From Burkholderiales bacterium (GTDB lineage Bacteria > Pseudomonadota > Gammaproteobacteria > Burkholderiales > Burkholderiaceae_C), in NCBI GenBank assembly GCA_016703325.1, contig JADJCH010000057.1, positions 1 through 29,519 of the forward strand: a DNA stretch of 29,519 nt, in the 5' to 3' direction. This document shows, one piece after another, positions 7,077 to 13,970 of the stretch (position 1 is its first letter; each line of letters starts with the position of its first letter). A program made the position numbers and the translations under genes. Under the pieces are notes generated by a model. The model was given only the letters and a program-made list of their open reading frames with translations. It ran no database searches and was not told the origin of the DNA.

Positions 7077-7577
7077 TCACTTTGGGTGCAGCCGAGGATC
7101 CAGGCTGAACGGCTCCAGCGCCTGGAGGGTGTAGGGGGCGGCCACCGCCGCATCGATCAGCAGGTTCCAGGCATGCCGGCTCACCACGCTGGGCAGTGCC
7201 ACCATCGGGTGCGCGTCCAGCAGCGCATCACCGAAGCGCTGCTGGGCCGCGCCCACACTGCCCGGCAGCAACCAGGTGGGGTCGGGCACGTCGGCGGGGT
7301 GCAGGACATGGATCGCCACGGGAACGGTGATCACCAGTTGCAGCAGGCTGTGCGGCAATGCGTCCAGCACTGCGAAACCCTTGTGCACCGCGACCTCCAG
7401 GATCGCGGTAGAGGGGTCCAGCGCGCTGTAGATCACCCGCCGCCCGGGGCTGGACCAGCGCCCGCCGACCAGGAAGGCCCCCTCTGCGCGCCGCCAGGAG
7501 GGGAGAAACTTGTCGCGCTCCAGCCGCCAGGCCGCCACCGCGCCGCTGCCGCCCAGGGCCACCGGCAAAGGCGTCAA
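7077..7577 (-). CDS. RES-domain toxin of a RES/Xre pair
   Basis: A small RES toxin of about 166 residues, which by family depletes NAD+ and halts growth. Landmarks are AWRLERDKFLPSW near the start, then GGRWSSPGRRVIYSALDPST with AILEVAVH. These include the conserved Arg, Tyr and Glu of the active site. The C-terminus has AWNLLIDAAVAAP. The likely start is TTG 7577, which overlaps the antitoxin stop by four bases (TTGA); GTG 7562 is an alternative. The coding region looks complete. It is the second RES protein in this window and is not closely similar to the one at 4406-5212. Confidence 0.88.
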   Translation of the reverse strand: MTPLPVALGGSGAVAAWRLERDKFLPSWRRAEGAFLVGGRWSSPGRRVIYSALDPSTAILEVAVHKGFAVLDALPHSLLQLVITVPVAIHVLHPADVPDPTWLLPGSVGAAQQRFGDALLDAHPMVALPSVVSRHAWNLLIDAAVAAPYTLQALEPFSLDPRLHPK

Positions 7578-8035
7578 GCGTAGACCCCGTGGTCGATGCG
7601 GATCAGCAGCGCCTTGACCAGGTCGCTGCCTTCGCTGCTTTGCAGCAGGTCGATGGGGCGACGCCGGTCCAGCGCCAGGGCCGGTGCGGCCAGCCAACGC
7701 TCGGCCTCGTCCTGGTTGCCCAGCACTTCGCTGGCCAATTCAGTGACCGCAGCCAGGCGCAGCGTGCGGTCGCTGGCGTTGCCGTCCAGCGGCTTGTTGC
7801 CGGCCAGCGCGCGCTGCAGGGTGCGCTCGCTGATGCCCACTGCGCGCAGCAGGGCCTCTCGGTCGAGCTGCCGAAACGACGCCAGCAGCTCGCGCGCTGT
7901 GCTGGCCGGCAGGCCTTCGGTGACCAGATCGTGGGTCTGCAGCGGAGTGAGCTGGCGGGCAAGCCGCAGCGGATTCAGGCCGCCCGCAGCCCAACTGAAG
8001 GGCGCAGCCTCGGCAACGTGGAGCGGAGCGGTCAT
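7574..8035 (-). CDS. Xre/MbcA/ParS-type (DUF2384) antitoxin
   Basis: A 153-residue antitoxin. The middle contains the helix-turn-helix-like ALLRAVGISERTLQRALAGN (residues 61-80). The C-terminal toxin-binding domain follows: LAAVTELASEVLGNQDEAERWLAAPALALDRRRPIDLL and the short SSEGSDLVKALLIRIDHGVYA end, all typical of RES partners. GGAG lies upstream of ATG 8035. It precedes and overlaps the RES gene. Family members repress their own operon, and a fitting tandem dyad is present at 8059-8094. Confidence 0.9.
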   Translation of the reverse strand: MTAPLHVAEAAPFSWAAGGLNPLRLARQLTPLQTHDLVTEGLPASTARELLASFRQLDREALLRAVGISERTLQRALAGNKPLDGNASDRTLRLAAVTELASEVLGNQDEAERWLAAPALALDRRRPIDLLQSSEGSDLVKALLIRIDHGVYA

Positions 8036-8058
8036 TGCAAACTCCGGATTCGAACCCT

Positions 8059-8094
8059 GAGACAGGTGTCATTGAAATGTACGACAGTTGTCTC
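8059..8094 (-). promoter_or_regulatory. Tandem GACA-N2-TGTC operator of the RES/Xre operon
   Basis: Two copies of the dyad GACANNTGTC lie at 8061-8070 and 8083-8092, 22 bp centre to centre (two helical turns). They are also arms of a larger inverted repeat: GAGACAGGTGTC at 8059-8070 against GACAGTTGTCTC at 8083-8094, 10 of 12 pairing. This sits 24-59 bases upstream of the antitoxin start. Cooperative binding of two antitoxin dimers is a natural reading. A matching promoter is not clear-cut. Confidence 0.65.
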
Positions 8095-8128
8095 GGACGC
8101 GCCAGACTGACCCGGCCGGTGCCGCCAT

Positions 8129-8199
8129 TCAACCCGCCCGCAACTGAACGATCGAACACACCGCCACCGCGGTGGCCACCAGTTTGCCGTCCTGCAGCA
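8129..8199. repeat. 71-bp direct repeat, copy 1 (orphan thioesterase 3' end)
   Basis: This is identical base for base to 13900-13970, which is the last 22 codons plus stop of the PaaI-type thioesterase gene. Here there is no thioesterase gene attached: at 8200 the sequence changes at once to the tail of an AraC-type regulator gene. The two copies are in the same orientation, 5,771 bp apart. Confidence 0.95.
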
Positions 8200-8333
8200 G
8201 CTTGTCCGGCACGGAGATTTCGTTCCTGCTCGGTCTCGAGGATCTCAACTCCTTCGTGCGGGCGTTCCAGACTTGGAGCGGATCGACGCCGCAGGCAGTA
8301 CGGCTGGCGCACGCGAAACGCATCAGCTCGTGA
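8200..8333 (+). pseudogene. Truncated AraC-family regulator, C-terminal HTH remnant
   Basis: Reading plus strand from 8202 to the TGA at 8331-8333 gives LSGTEISFLLGLEDLN, then SFVRAFQTWSGSTPQAVRLA. This is a clear match to the second helix-turn-helix of AraC/XylS regulators (the familiar pattern is IAFLLGYxxxSxFxRAFRRWTGxSP). The gene is cut exactly where the 71-bp repeat ends: going upstream in this frame, the repeat contains a stop. The remaining 200 or more codons are absent from the window. It once probably regulated the operon beside it. It is too short to function. Confidence 0.8.
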
Positions 8334-8370
8334 GGAGCGACATGAATCGACCGCGATCCTGCGGCACACC

Positions 8371-8748
8371 CTACTTGCCGGACTGCAGGTACTCCGTGAA
8401 GCCCTGGAACCACAGCACCTCGACAAAGTCGCCGCTGATGACCAGGTCCTCGTCGTGCAGGGCGGAGAGGAAGGCCTCCTTGCCGTCCTTGGCAGACAGG
8501 ATCTTGAAGCCCCTGTCCGCATTCCTGAAGGTCAGCGTGAACTTCGGCGTCTCGGTCAGACCTGCAAAGGACTTCACTTTGCCGTCCGTGATCCGGAAGT
8601 ACCGCCCGACCTTGTCCGCGGTTTGAATCTGAAACTCCAGGGACTTCCCCGCCACGTACTTTGCGCAGGCGGGGTGGGTGTTGATGGCTCGCTGCAGCAG
8701 CTTGGGCATCATCCAGAGCAGGAACTTGAACTTCAGCATGGTGATCAC
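8371..8748 (-). CDS. SCP2 sterol-binding-like small protein
   Basis: A 125-residue protein whose second half fits the SCP2 fold: GRYFRITDGKVKSFAG, KFTLTFRNADRGFKIL, KEAFLSALHDEDLVISGDF, VEVLWFQGFTEYL. SCP2-like domains bind lipids or other hydrophobic ligands. It may carry or present a hydrophobic substrate to the hydrolases upstream. The likely start is GTG 8748, overlapping the hydrolase stop by four bases; ATG 8739 is the alternative. It is last gene of the operon running from 11899. Base composition here looks less GC-rich than the genes on either side of the repeat-bounded segment. Confidence 0.65.
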   Translation of the reverse strand: MITMLKFKFLLWMMPKLLQRAINTHPACAKYVAGKSLEFQIQTADKVGRYFRITDGKVKSFAGLTETPKFTLTFRNADRGFKILSAKDGKEAFLSALHDEDLVISGDFVEVLWFQGFTEYLQSGK

Positions 8749-9617
8749 TCGCCGAGAAACTGGATCGCGTGGTTCAGGAAGCGCTCGGGGTACTGGAACT
8801 GCGCTGCGTGACCCGCATCCGGGTAGACGAACAGCTGCGCATTCGGGATGTTCTGCGCCATGGACCAGGAGTTGATGGTCGGGATCATCACGTCGTTCAC
8901 GCCGTTCAGGATGAAGGTCGGCTGCTTGATCTCGCGAAGGTGAGCGAACGGATCCTTGGGGTCCAGCTTCGGCAGGTAGTACATGTTCGACTCGATCTGG
9001 GTCTGCATCACTTCAGGCGAACTCGGCGGATCGGGGTTCACCCGCTGGTGTCGGCGTTGCCAGAAGTCGCGCCCGGCCTGCTGCGCTGCTTTGGAGCGGC
9101 CGAAGAACAGGAACAGGAAGTCGTCCACCGTGGGAACCGGCCGGGGTGCCCGCTCCAGCACGCCGGGGTCCGAATCCGGGTTGCCGCCGCGCGGGCCGGT
9201 GCCCAGCAGCATCAGCTTGCGCACCAGGTCCGGGTGGCGACGCGTGAGGTCCTGCGCCTGATAACCACCGAGCGAGAAGCCCAGCACGTCGACCTGGCGA
9301 AGACCCAGCGCGCGGATCACCGCGGCCGCGTCGTCGGCCATGTGCTCGATGCGTGTGCGCGGCTTGCCGGAGGACGATGCGACGCCGCGGCCGTTGTACA
9401 GAATCACCTCGCGCCCGGCGGCCAGGCCATCCGTCATGAGCGGGTCCCAGTGGTCCATGCCACCGCGGAAGTGTTGAAGAAGGAACAGCGGCGGCTGATC
9501 GGTGGTGCTGTTGCCCCAGCGGCGATAGGCGAAGCGGTCGCCTTCGACCTCAACGAAGCGGGTGGGAGCAGTGAGGTGGGTGTCGGTCATGAGGATGTCA
9601 TCCGTCGATGGACTCAT
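8745..9617 (-). CDS. Alpha/beta hydrolase, cytoplasmic
   Basis: A 290-residue alpha/beta-hydrolase fold enzyme with a complete triad: Ser115 in the elbow GFSLGGY, Asp242 in NGVNDVMIP, and His270 in PDAGHAAQFQ. There is no signal peptide. The start ATG 9617 overlaps the stop of the preceding hydrolase gene (ATGA), so the two are coupled, and its own stop overlaps the SCP2-like gene. Esterase, C-C hydrolase or haloperoxidase-like roles are all possible; the motif set does not decide. It is related in sequence and layout to the next hydrolase, suggesting a duplicated pair with one exported member. Confidence 0.85.
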   Translation of the reverse strand: MSPSTDDILMTDTHLTAPTRFVEVEGDRFAYRRWGNSTTDQPPLFLLQHFRGGMDHWDPLMTDGLAAGREVILYNGRGVASSSGKPRTRIEHMADDAAAVIRALGLRQVDVLGFSLGGYQAQDLTRRHPDLVRKLMLLGTGPRGGNPDSDPGVLERAPRPVPTVDDFLFLFFGRSKAAQQAGRDFWQRRHQRVNPDPPSSPEVMQTQIESNMYYLPKLDPKDPFAHLREIKQPTFILNGVNDVMIPTINSWSMAQNIPNAQLFVYPDAGHAAQFQYPERFLNHAIQFLGE

Positions 9618-10585
9618 CGCGCCAGGAAGTCGAGGGCCTTGGGCACGAAGTCGGCATGGAACTGAAAGACCGCGCCATGGCCAGAGTCGGGGTAGATGAT
9701 CAGCGAGCTGTTGGGCAGGCGCCGTGCCAGGTCGTGGGTGTTCGGGGTCGGCACCATGCGGTCGGCATCGCCATTGGCCACCAGCACGGGGTGCTTGACG
9801 ACCGAGAGATCGGCTGGCGCCTTCAAGCCCCAGGTGCGCAGGGCCTCCAGTTGGGCGAACAAGGCGCTGACGGTGACCTCCGTGTCACGGTTTTGTGACC
9901 GTTCCTGCAGGCGTTCCAGGAACGCCTTGCCGGCCTCGATGCCGCCGGGCGTGCGGGTGAAGAACAGGAACTGCTTCGGATCCTGCCCGGTGAAGAGGCC
10001 CCGCAGGATGTCGTAGAAGGTCACGCCGGCCACGCTGCTGATGCCCTCGCCACCGGCAGGCCCCGTTCCCGTGAGGATCATCTTGCGCACGAGTTGCGGA
10101 TCCTTCAGAACGATCTCCTGAGCGACCATCCCGCCCATCGAGAAGCCGAAGAGGTCCACCTGCGCGAGGCCCTTGGCCTTGATGAAGGCGATGGCATCGT
10201 CAGCCATCTCCTCCATGGAACGCCAGGGGGATCCGCTCGACGCCCCCACGCCGCGGTAGTCGAAGGCGATTACGTGATGCTTGGCAGCAAGACCGTCCAC
10301 GATCCGTGGATCCCAGTTGTCCAGCACGGCGGCCAGGTGGACCAGCAGCACGACCGGCGTGCCGCCATGCTGCTGGCCGAGCTCGCGGTACGCGAAGTCC
10401 ACGCCGCCGGCCGTGAGGGTTTGGGTGGGCACGGTTGCCCAGGTGTCCGCCTTCGCTGGCTCGGCAGGCATCGGGGTCGCCATCGTGGCCCCCGGTTGCT
10501 GAGCATGGGCAGCGGTCGTGAACGGCAGCAGCGGCAGCGCCGCGAGGGCGAGCTTCAGGGCGGTTGATTTCAGTGAGGGACGCAT
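9614..10585 (-). CDS. Alpha/beta hydrolase with Sec signal peptide
   Basis: A 323-residue alpha/beta hydrolase. Residues 1-28 form a classic signal peptide (KSTALKLALAALPLLPFTTAAHA, cut likely before QQPG), so the enzyme should work in the periplasm. The triad is Ser149 in FGFSMGGM, an Asp in NGDADRMVP (273 or 275), and His303 in PDSGHGAVFQF. The second gene of the minus-strand operon, 60 bases after the OYE gene. Together with the cytoplasmic homologue it could treat the same type of ester on both sides of the membrane; that is inference. Confidence 0.85.
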   Translation of the reverse strand: MRPSLKSTALKLALAALPLLPFTTAAHAQQPGATMATPMPAEPAKADTWATVPTQTLTAGGVDFAYRELGQQHGGTPVVLLVHLAAVLDNWDPRIVDGLAAKHHVIAFDYRGVGASSGSPWRSMEEMADDAIAFIKAKGLAQVDLFGFSMGGMVAQEIVLKDPQLVRKMILTGTGPAGGEGISSVAGVTFYDILRGLFTGQDPKQFLFFTRTPGGIEAGKAFLERLQERSQNRDTEVTVSALFAQLEALRTWGLKAPADLSVVKHPVLVANGDADRMVPTPNTHDLARRLPNSSLIIYPDSGHGAVFQFHADFVPKALDFLAR

Positions 10586-10645
10586 GACGGGAACCTTCGG
10601 GCTTTCGATCTGTTGAAAGGAGGGTGAATGGCGGCCGTTGCCGAC

Positions 10646-11899
10646 TCAGGCCCGCAAGCGCCTGGTCTTGTAGGTGCCCCATTGGGTCGACACCAGGGAC
10701 TTGAGGAAGGCCGCCAGGCCGCTTTCGTGGGCATGCGGGTTGCCGCCTTCGGCGATGCGCTTGAGCTGTCGCGTGTACCAGAGGACTTCCATGAGTCCCA
10801 TGCGGTCCACCGCCTTGATGCCGGTGAAGATGGGCCGCACGCGTTGAGGGCTGTCGCGGCCTCGGAGCAGGGCAGCGGGAGCGTCGGGGTCGATGGCCAG
10901 CAGACGCGCCAGGCCGACGAGGTCGAGCGCACCGGAGCGCAACGCGTCATTCATGCCTTTGGCAGTGCGGAAGCCACCGGTGACCATCAGGGGCACCTGC
11001 ACGCACGCGCGCACCTTCTCGGCAAACGCCAGGAAGTAGGCTTCGCGCGCGGCCGTCGTGGCCTTCTGCGGTGGCTGGAAGGCGCCGCTCATGGCCGGCG
11101 CCTCATAGGTGCCGCCGGAAATTTCGATCAGGTCGATGCCGGCGTCGTCCAGCGCCTGGATGGTGGCCAGCGACTCTTCTTCGGTGAAACCGCCACGCTG
11201 GAAGTCGGCCGAGTTGAGCTTGATGCCCACCGGGAAATCGGCCCCCACCTGGCGGCGGATCTCGACGTAGACGGCCATCACGAAGCGACGTCGGTTCTCC
11301 GGGCTGCCGCCCCATTCGTCGCTGCGCTGGTTGTGGTGCGGCGACAAGAACTGGCTGACCAGATAGCCGTGTGCGCCGTGGATCTGCACGCCGCTGAAAC
11401 CGGCCTTCTTGCAGATGGCCGCGCTGCGCCCGAAGCGCTGGACGATGTCCAGGATCTCGGCGGAGGTGGCCTCGCGCGGGGTGTCAAAGAACGCCGCCAT
11501 GTCGTCGCGGAACGGAATGGCCGACGGCGACAGATTGCCTGCGTTCAGCCCCTTGGGCGACTGCTTGCCCGGGTGGTTGAGCTGCACCCACAGGGCCGCG
11601 CCCTGGCCGGTGGCTGCGCGGGCCCATTGCTGCAGGAGGGGCAGATCGGCCTCGTCCTCGATCACCACGTTGCCGGGTTCGCCCAAAGCGCGCCGGTCGA
11701 TCATGACGTTGCCTGTGAGCAGCAAGCCGATGCCCGACGCGGCCCAGCGGCGATACAACGCGACGAGCTGGGGCGTGGCGTGGTTGTCGTAGGTGCCCAG
11801 CGTTTCGCTCATCGAGGCCTTGGCCAGGCGGTTGCGCAGCAGCACACCGTTGGAAAGGCGCAGGGGCTGAGCCAGGAGGTTGTTTTGAGGTGTTGGCAT
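10646..11899 (-). CDS. Old Yellow Enzyme-family NADH:flavin oxidoreductase
   Basis: A 417-residue FMN-dependent ene-reductase-like barrel. Motifs are LYRRWAASGIGLLLTGNVMID, LWVQLNHPGKQ, the active-site HGAHGY (His174, His177, Tyr179) followed by LVSQFLSPHHNQRSDEWGG, and VTGGFRTAKGMNDALRSG near the phosphate site. These enzymes reduce activated C=C bonds of enones, enoates or nitro compounds using NAD(P)H. Length suits the single-domain class without the iron-sulfur extension. It is first gene of an operon with two hydrolases and an SCP2-like protein. A promoter with an internal operator lies directly upstream, and the transcript may be leaderless. Confidence 0.92.
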   Translation of the reverse strand: MPTPQNNLLAQPLRLSNGVLLRNRLAKASMSETLGTYDNHATPQLVALYRRWAASGIGLLLTGNVMIDRRALGEPGNVVIEDEADLPLLQQWARAATGQGAALWVQLNHPGKQSPKGLNAGNLSPSAIPFRDDMAAFFDTPREATSAEILDIVQRFGRSAAICKKAGFSGVQIHGAHGYLVSQFLSPHHNQRSDEWGGSPENRRRFVMAVYVEIRRQVGADFPVGIKLNSADFQRGGFTEEESLATIQALDDAGIDLIEISGGTYEAPAMSGAFQPPQKATTAAREAYFLAFAEKVRACVQVPLMVTGGFRTAKGMNDALRSGALDLVGLARLLAIDPDAPAALLRGRDSPQRVRPIFTGIKAVDRMGLMEVLWYTRQLKRIAEGGNPHAHESGLAAFLKSLVSTQWGTYKTRRLRA

Positions 11900-11905
11900 A
11901 CCGTT

Positions 11906-11934
11906 ATGATTACGATCATCATCGTAAATGTCAA
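11906..11934 (-). promoter_or_regulatory. OYE-operon promoter with operator in the spacer
   Basis: On the minus strand the -35 is a perfect TTGACA (11934-11929), followed by a 17-nt spacer and the -10-like AATCAT (11911-11906). The start codon at 11899 is seven bases further, so transcription may begin at the ATG. The dyad TTACGAT-CATC-ATCGTAA (11910-11927) fills the spacer. In addition GATTACGATCATCAT (11908-11922) recurs inverted, 14 of 15 bases, at 11942-11956, upstream of the -35. Confidence 0.6.
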
Positions 11935-11980
11935 GTGTTTAATGATGACCGTAATCCATACGCATCCACCCTCTGTCTGC

Positions 11981-12045
11981 GCATGAGTTCGTATGAATGC
12001 ATATGAGTGCATATGAGTGCATATGAGTGCATATGCACTTATAGT
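11981..12045 (+). promoter_or_regulatory. 10-bp tandem repeat array and promoter of marR-MFS
   Basis: ATATGAGTGC is repeated exactly three times (12001-12030). Degenerate units lie before it (11981-11990 and 11991-12000), and it ends in ATATGCACTT. The junction makes a perfect 14-bp palindrome, AGTGCATATGCACT (12026-12039), immediately before a -10-like TATAGT (12040-12045). The ATG at 12053 is seven bases beyond, without a Shine-Dalgarno, so this transcript too may be leaderless. Repeats one helical turn apart suit an array of regulator sites on one DNA face. Confidence 0.6.
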
Positions 12046-12052
12046 GTCGACC

Positions 12053-13741
12053 ATGAATCAAGCGACGGCTCCATCGACCTCACCCCCCGTGACGGGATGC
12101 ACCTGCGCGCGGCTGCGCCGCCTCACGCGGCGCATGACGGCGCTCTATGACCGGGAGCTGGCGCCGTCAGGTCTCAAGCTGACCCAGTACTCGCTGCTGG
12201 CCACCCTGCGCCGGGAAGGTGGCGACGCTGGACTCGCCGTCTCCGGCCTGGCGGCGGCGATGGACATGGACCGCACGACGCTGACCCGCAACCTGCGCCC
12301 CTTGCTGGACCAAGGCCTGGTCGAGCTGGGTGCCGACGAATCGGACGCACGGGTGCGTCGAGCGCGCATCACGCCACGGGGTCATGCTGTGTTCGGCAAG
12401 GCCATGCCGTACTGGCGGGTCGCACAGGACTTCGTCAACCGCACCCTGGGCGAAGGCGACGTGGCCGCGCTCCACGGGTGGCTGGATCGGGTGACACCCG
12501 CATTCCGGCTTGAATCGATGGGGAATGAGAGCATGGCCACGCGCAATTCCTGGATTTTTGTGCTCGCCGCTGCGGCCATCCTGATGGTGACGATGGGCAC
12601 ACGGCAGTCGATGGGCCTGTTCCTGTCGCCGCTGAACACCCACACTGGCCTGGGCATTGCGAGCATCAGCTTCGCCATGGCCATCGGGCAGTTCGTCTGG
12701 GGCGCGGTCCAGCCCATCTTCGGCGCGGTGGCGGATCGCTGGGGTCCAGGCCGCGTCATCGTGTTCGGTTCGCTGCTGCTGACCGTGGGCTGCGCGTTGA
12801 CCACGCAGGTCACCAGCGAATGGGGCCTCATCGTCGCCATCGGTGTGTTGAGCGCCGCCGGTGCTGGCGCGGGCAGCTTCTCGATCCTCATCGGCGCGAC
12901 CGCACAGCATGTTCCGACCGAACGCCGTTCGTTCGCAGGCGGCGTCATCAACGCAGGGGGAAGCCTGGGTCAATTCATCTTCGCACCGCTGAACCAGGCC
13001 ATCCTGTCGGCTTTTGGCTGGATGCAGGCCATGTGGATGATGGCCGCCGTCGCCCTCACCACGGCGCCCATGGCCTGGTGGTTGCGCGGCAGGCCTCGTT
13101 CACCGCTGGCGGCTGGAACGCCGGCCGCGGAATTGACGCTGCGCCAGCAACTCAAGATCGCTGCACGAGATCGCAGCTACTGGTGCCTGCACGCCGGCTT
13201 CTTCACCTGCGGGTTTCACATCGCCTTCCTGGTCACTCACATGCCGGGCGAGGTCAACCTGTGCGGGCTGAATGCCAACGTCGCGGCCACCTCACTGGCC
13301 ATCATCGGCCTGGCGAACATTGGCGGCAGTCTGGCGGCCGGTGCGCTGGGCAGCCGCATGCGGATGAAGCACATCCTGTTCTGGATGTATGCCTCCCGGG
13401 CGGTGGCGATCCTCGCCTACCTGGCCGCGCCCAAGGAGCCCTGGACATTCTATCTGTTCTCAGCGGTGCTCGGCGCCACGTGGCTGGCCACCGTCCCGCC
13501 GACCGCCGGGCTCACCGCCAAGTTGTTTGGCACGCGCTACCTCGCCACGCTGTTCGGCCTGACCTTGCTCAGCCACCAGATCGGCGGCTTCTTTGGGGCC
13601 TGGCTCGGCGGCGTGGCCGTCGTCAGCAACGGCAACTACCTGTGGATGTGGTGGGCCGACGCCGCGCTGGCGCTGGGGGCGGCGATCGTCAACCTGCCGA
13701 TCAGGGAGGCGAGACCGACGCCGGTCCGGGCCGCCGCATAG
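12053..13741 (+). CDS. MarR regulator fused in frame to an MFS transporter
   Basis: One open frame of 562 codons holds two whole proteins. Residues 1 to about 155 are a MarR winged-helix protein: LRRLTRRMTALYDRELAPSG, LTQYSLLATLRREGG, LAAAMDMDRTTLTRNLRPL, then the DARVRRARITPRG wing. From Met161 (12533) follows a complete MFS permease of about 402 residues: MVTMGTRQSMGLFLSPLN, FGAVADRWGPGRV, and several further helices. Normally these are two genes. An internal start at 12533, preceded by GGGGAATGAGAGC, could still give a free permease. An out-of-frame TGA at 12511-12513 sits exactly where a MarR gene would end, so a small indel may have made the fusion. If real, it would be a membrane-anchored regulator. 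Confidence 0.85.
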   Translation: MNQATAPSTSPPVTGCTCARLRRLTRRMTALYDRELAPSGLKLTQYSLLATLRREGGDAGLAVSGLAAAMDMDRTTLTRNLRPLLDQGLVELGADESDARVRRARITPRGHAVFGKAMPYWRVAQDFVNRTLGEGDVAALHGWLDRVTPAFRLESMGNESMATRNSWIFVLAAAAILMVTMGTRQSMGLFLSPLNTHTGLGIASISFAMAIGQFVWGAVQPIFGAVADRWGPGRVIVFGSLLLTVGCALTTQVTSEWGLIVAIGVLSAAGAGAGSFSILIGATAQHVPTERRSFAGGVINAGGSLGQFIFAPLNQAILSAFGWMQAMWMMAAVALTTAPMAWWLRGRPRSPLAAGTPAAELTLRQQLKIAARDRSYWCLHAGFFTCGFHIAFLVTHMPGEVNLCGLNANVAATSLAIIGLANIGGSLAAGALGSRMRMKHILFWMYASRAVAILAYLAAPKEPWTFYLFSAVLGATWLATVPPTAGLTAKLFGTRYLATLFGLTLLSHQIGGFFGAWLGGVAVVSNGNYLWMWWADAALALGAAIVNLPIREARPTPVRAAA

Positions 13742-13899
13742 TCGGTGCCTCGGTTGTCCGTTCCGCCCCGGAAAATTTGTGCCGCCTCGAGCGAAGGCTC
13801 CTGTCGGTGCATGCAGCGACATTCTGTCTGTGGCCGATGCCGATCGCACCTGTCCTGGCATCGCCAACCAGAGTCGCCAGCGATCGCGTGGACCATGGC

Positions 13900-13970
13900 T
13901 CAACCCGCCCGCAACTGAACGATCGAACACACCGCCACCGCGGTGGCCACCAGTTTGCCGTCCTGCAGCA
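13900..13970. repeat. 71-bp direct repeat, copy 2 (in the intact thioesterase gene)
   Basis: This copy lies inside the complete thioesterase gene and equals 8129-8199 exactly. The two mark the edges of the segment with the OYE operon and marR-MFS. The 158 bases between the marR-MFS stop and this copy hold no recognisable gene. Confidence 0.95.

Noticed and set aside
8342..8626. Plus-strand ATG with GAGGAG upstream, opposite the SCP2-like gene
   Set aside because: The ribosome-like sequence is only the end of the AraC remnant, and the translation has no protein character; the minus-strand SCP2 reading is better.
10628..11986. Plus-strand open frame of 452 codons opposite the OYE gene
   Set aside because: It is antisense to a well-supported enzyme gene and has no recognisable domain.
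11981..12040. CRISPR-like repeat array
   Set aside because: The units are only 10 bp, contiguous without spacers, and lie in a promoter; no cas gene is nearby.
8200..13899. Integrase or transposase inside the repeat-bounded segment
   Set aside because: I looked for one to explain the 71-bp repeat and found none; all genes there are metabolic, transport or regulatory.
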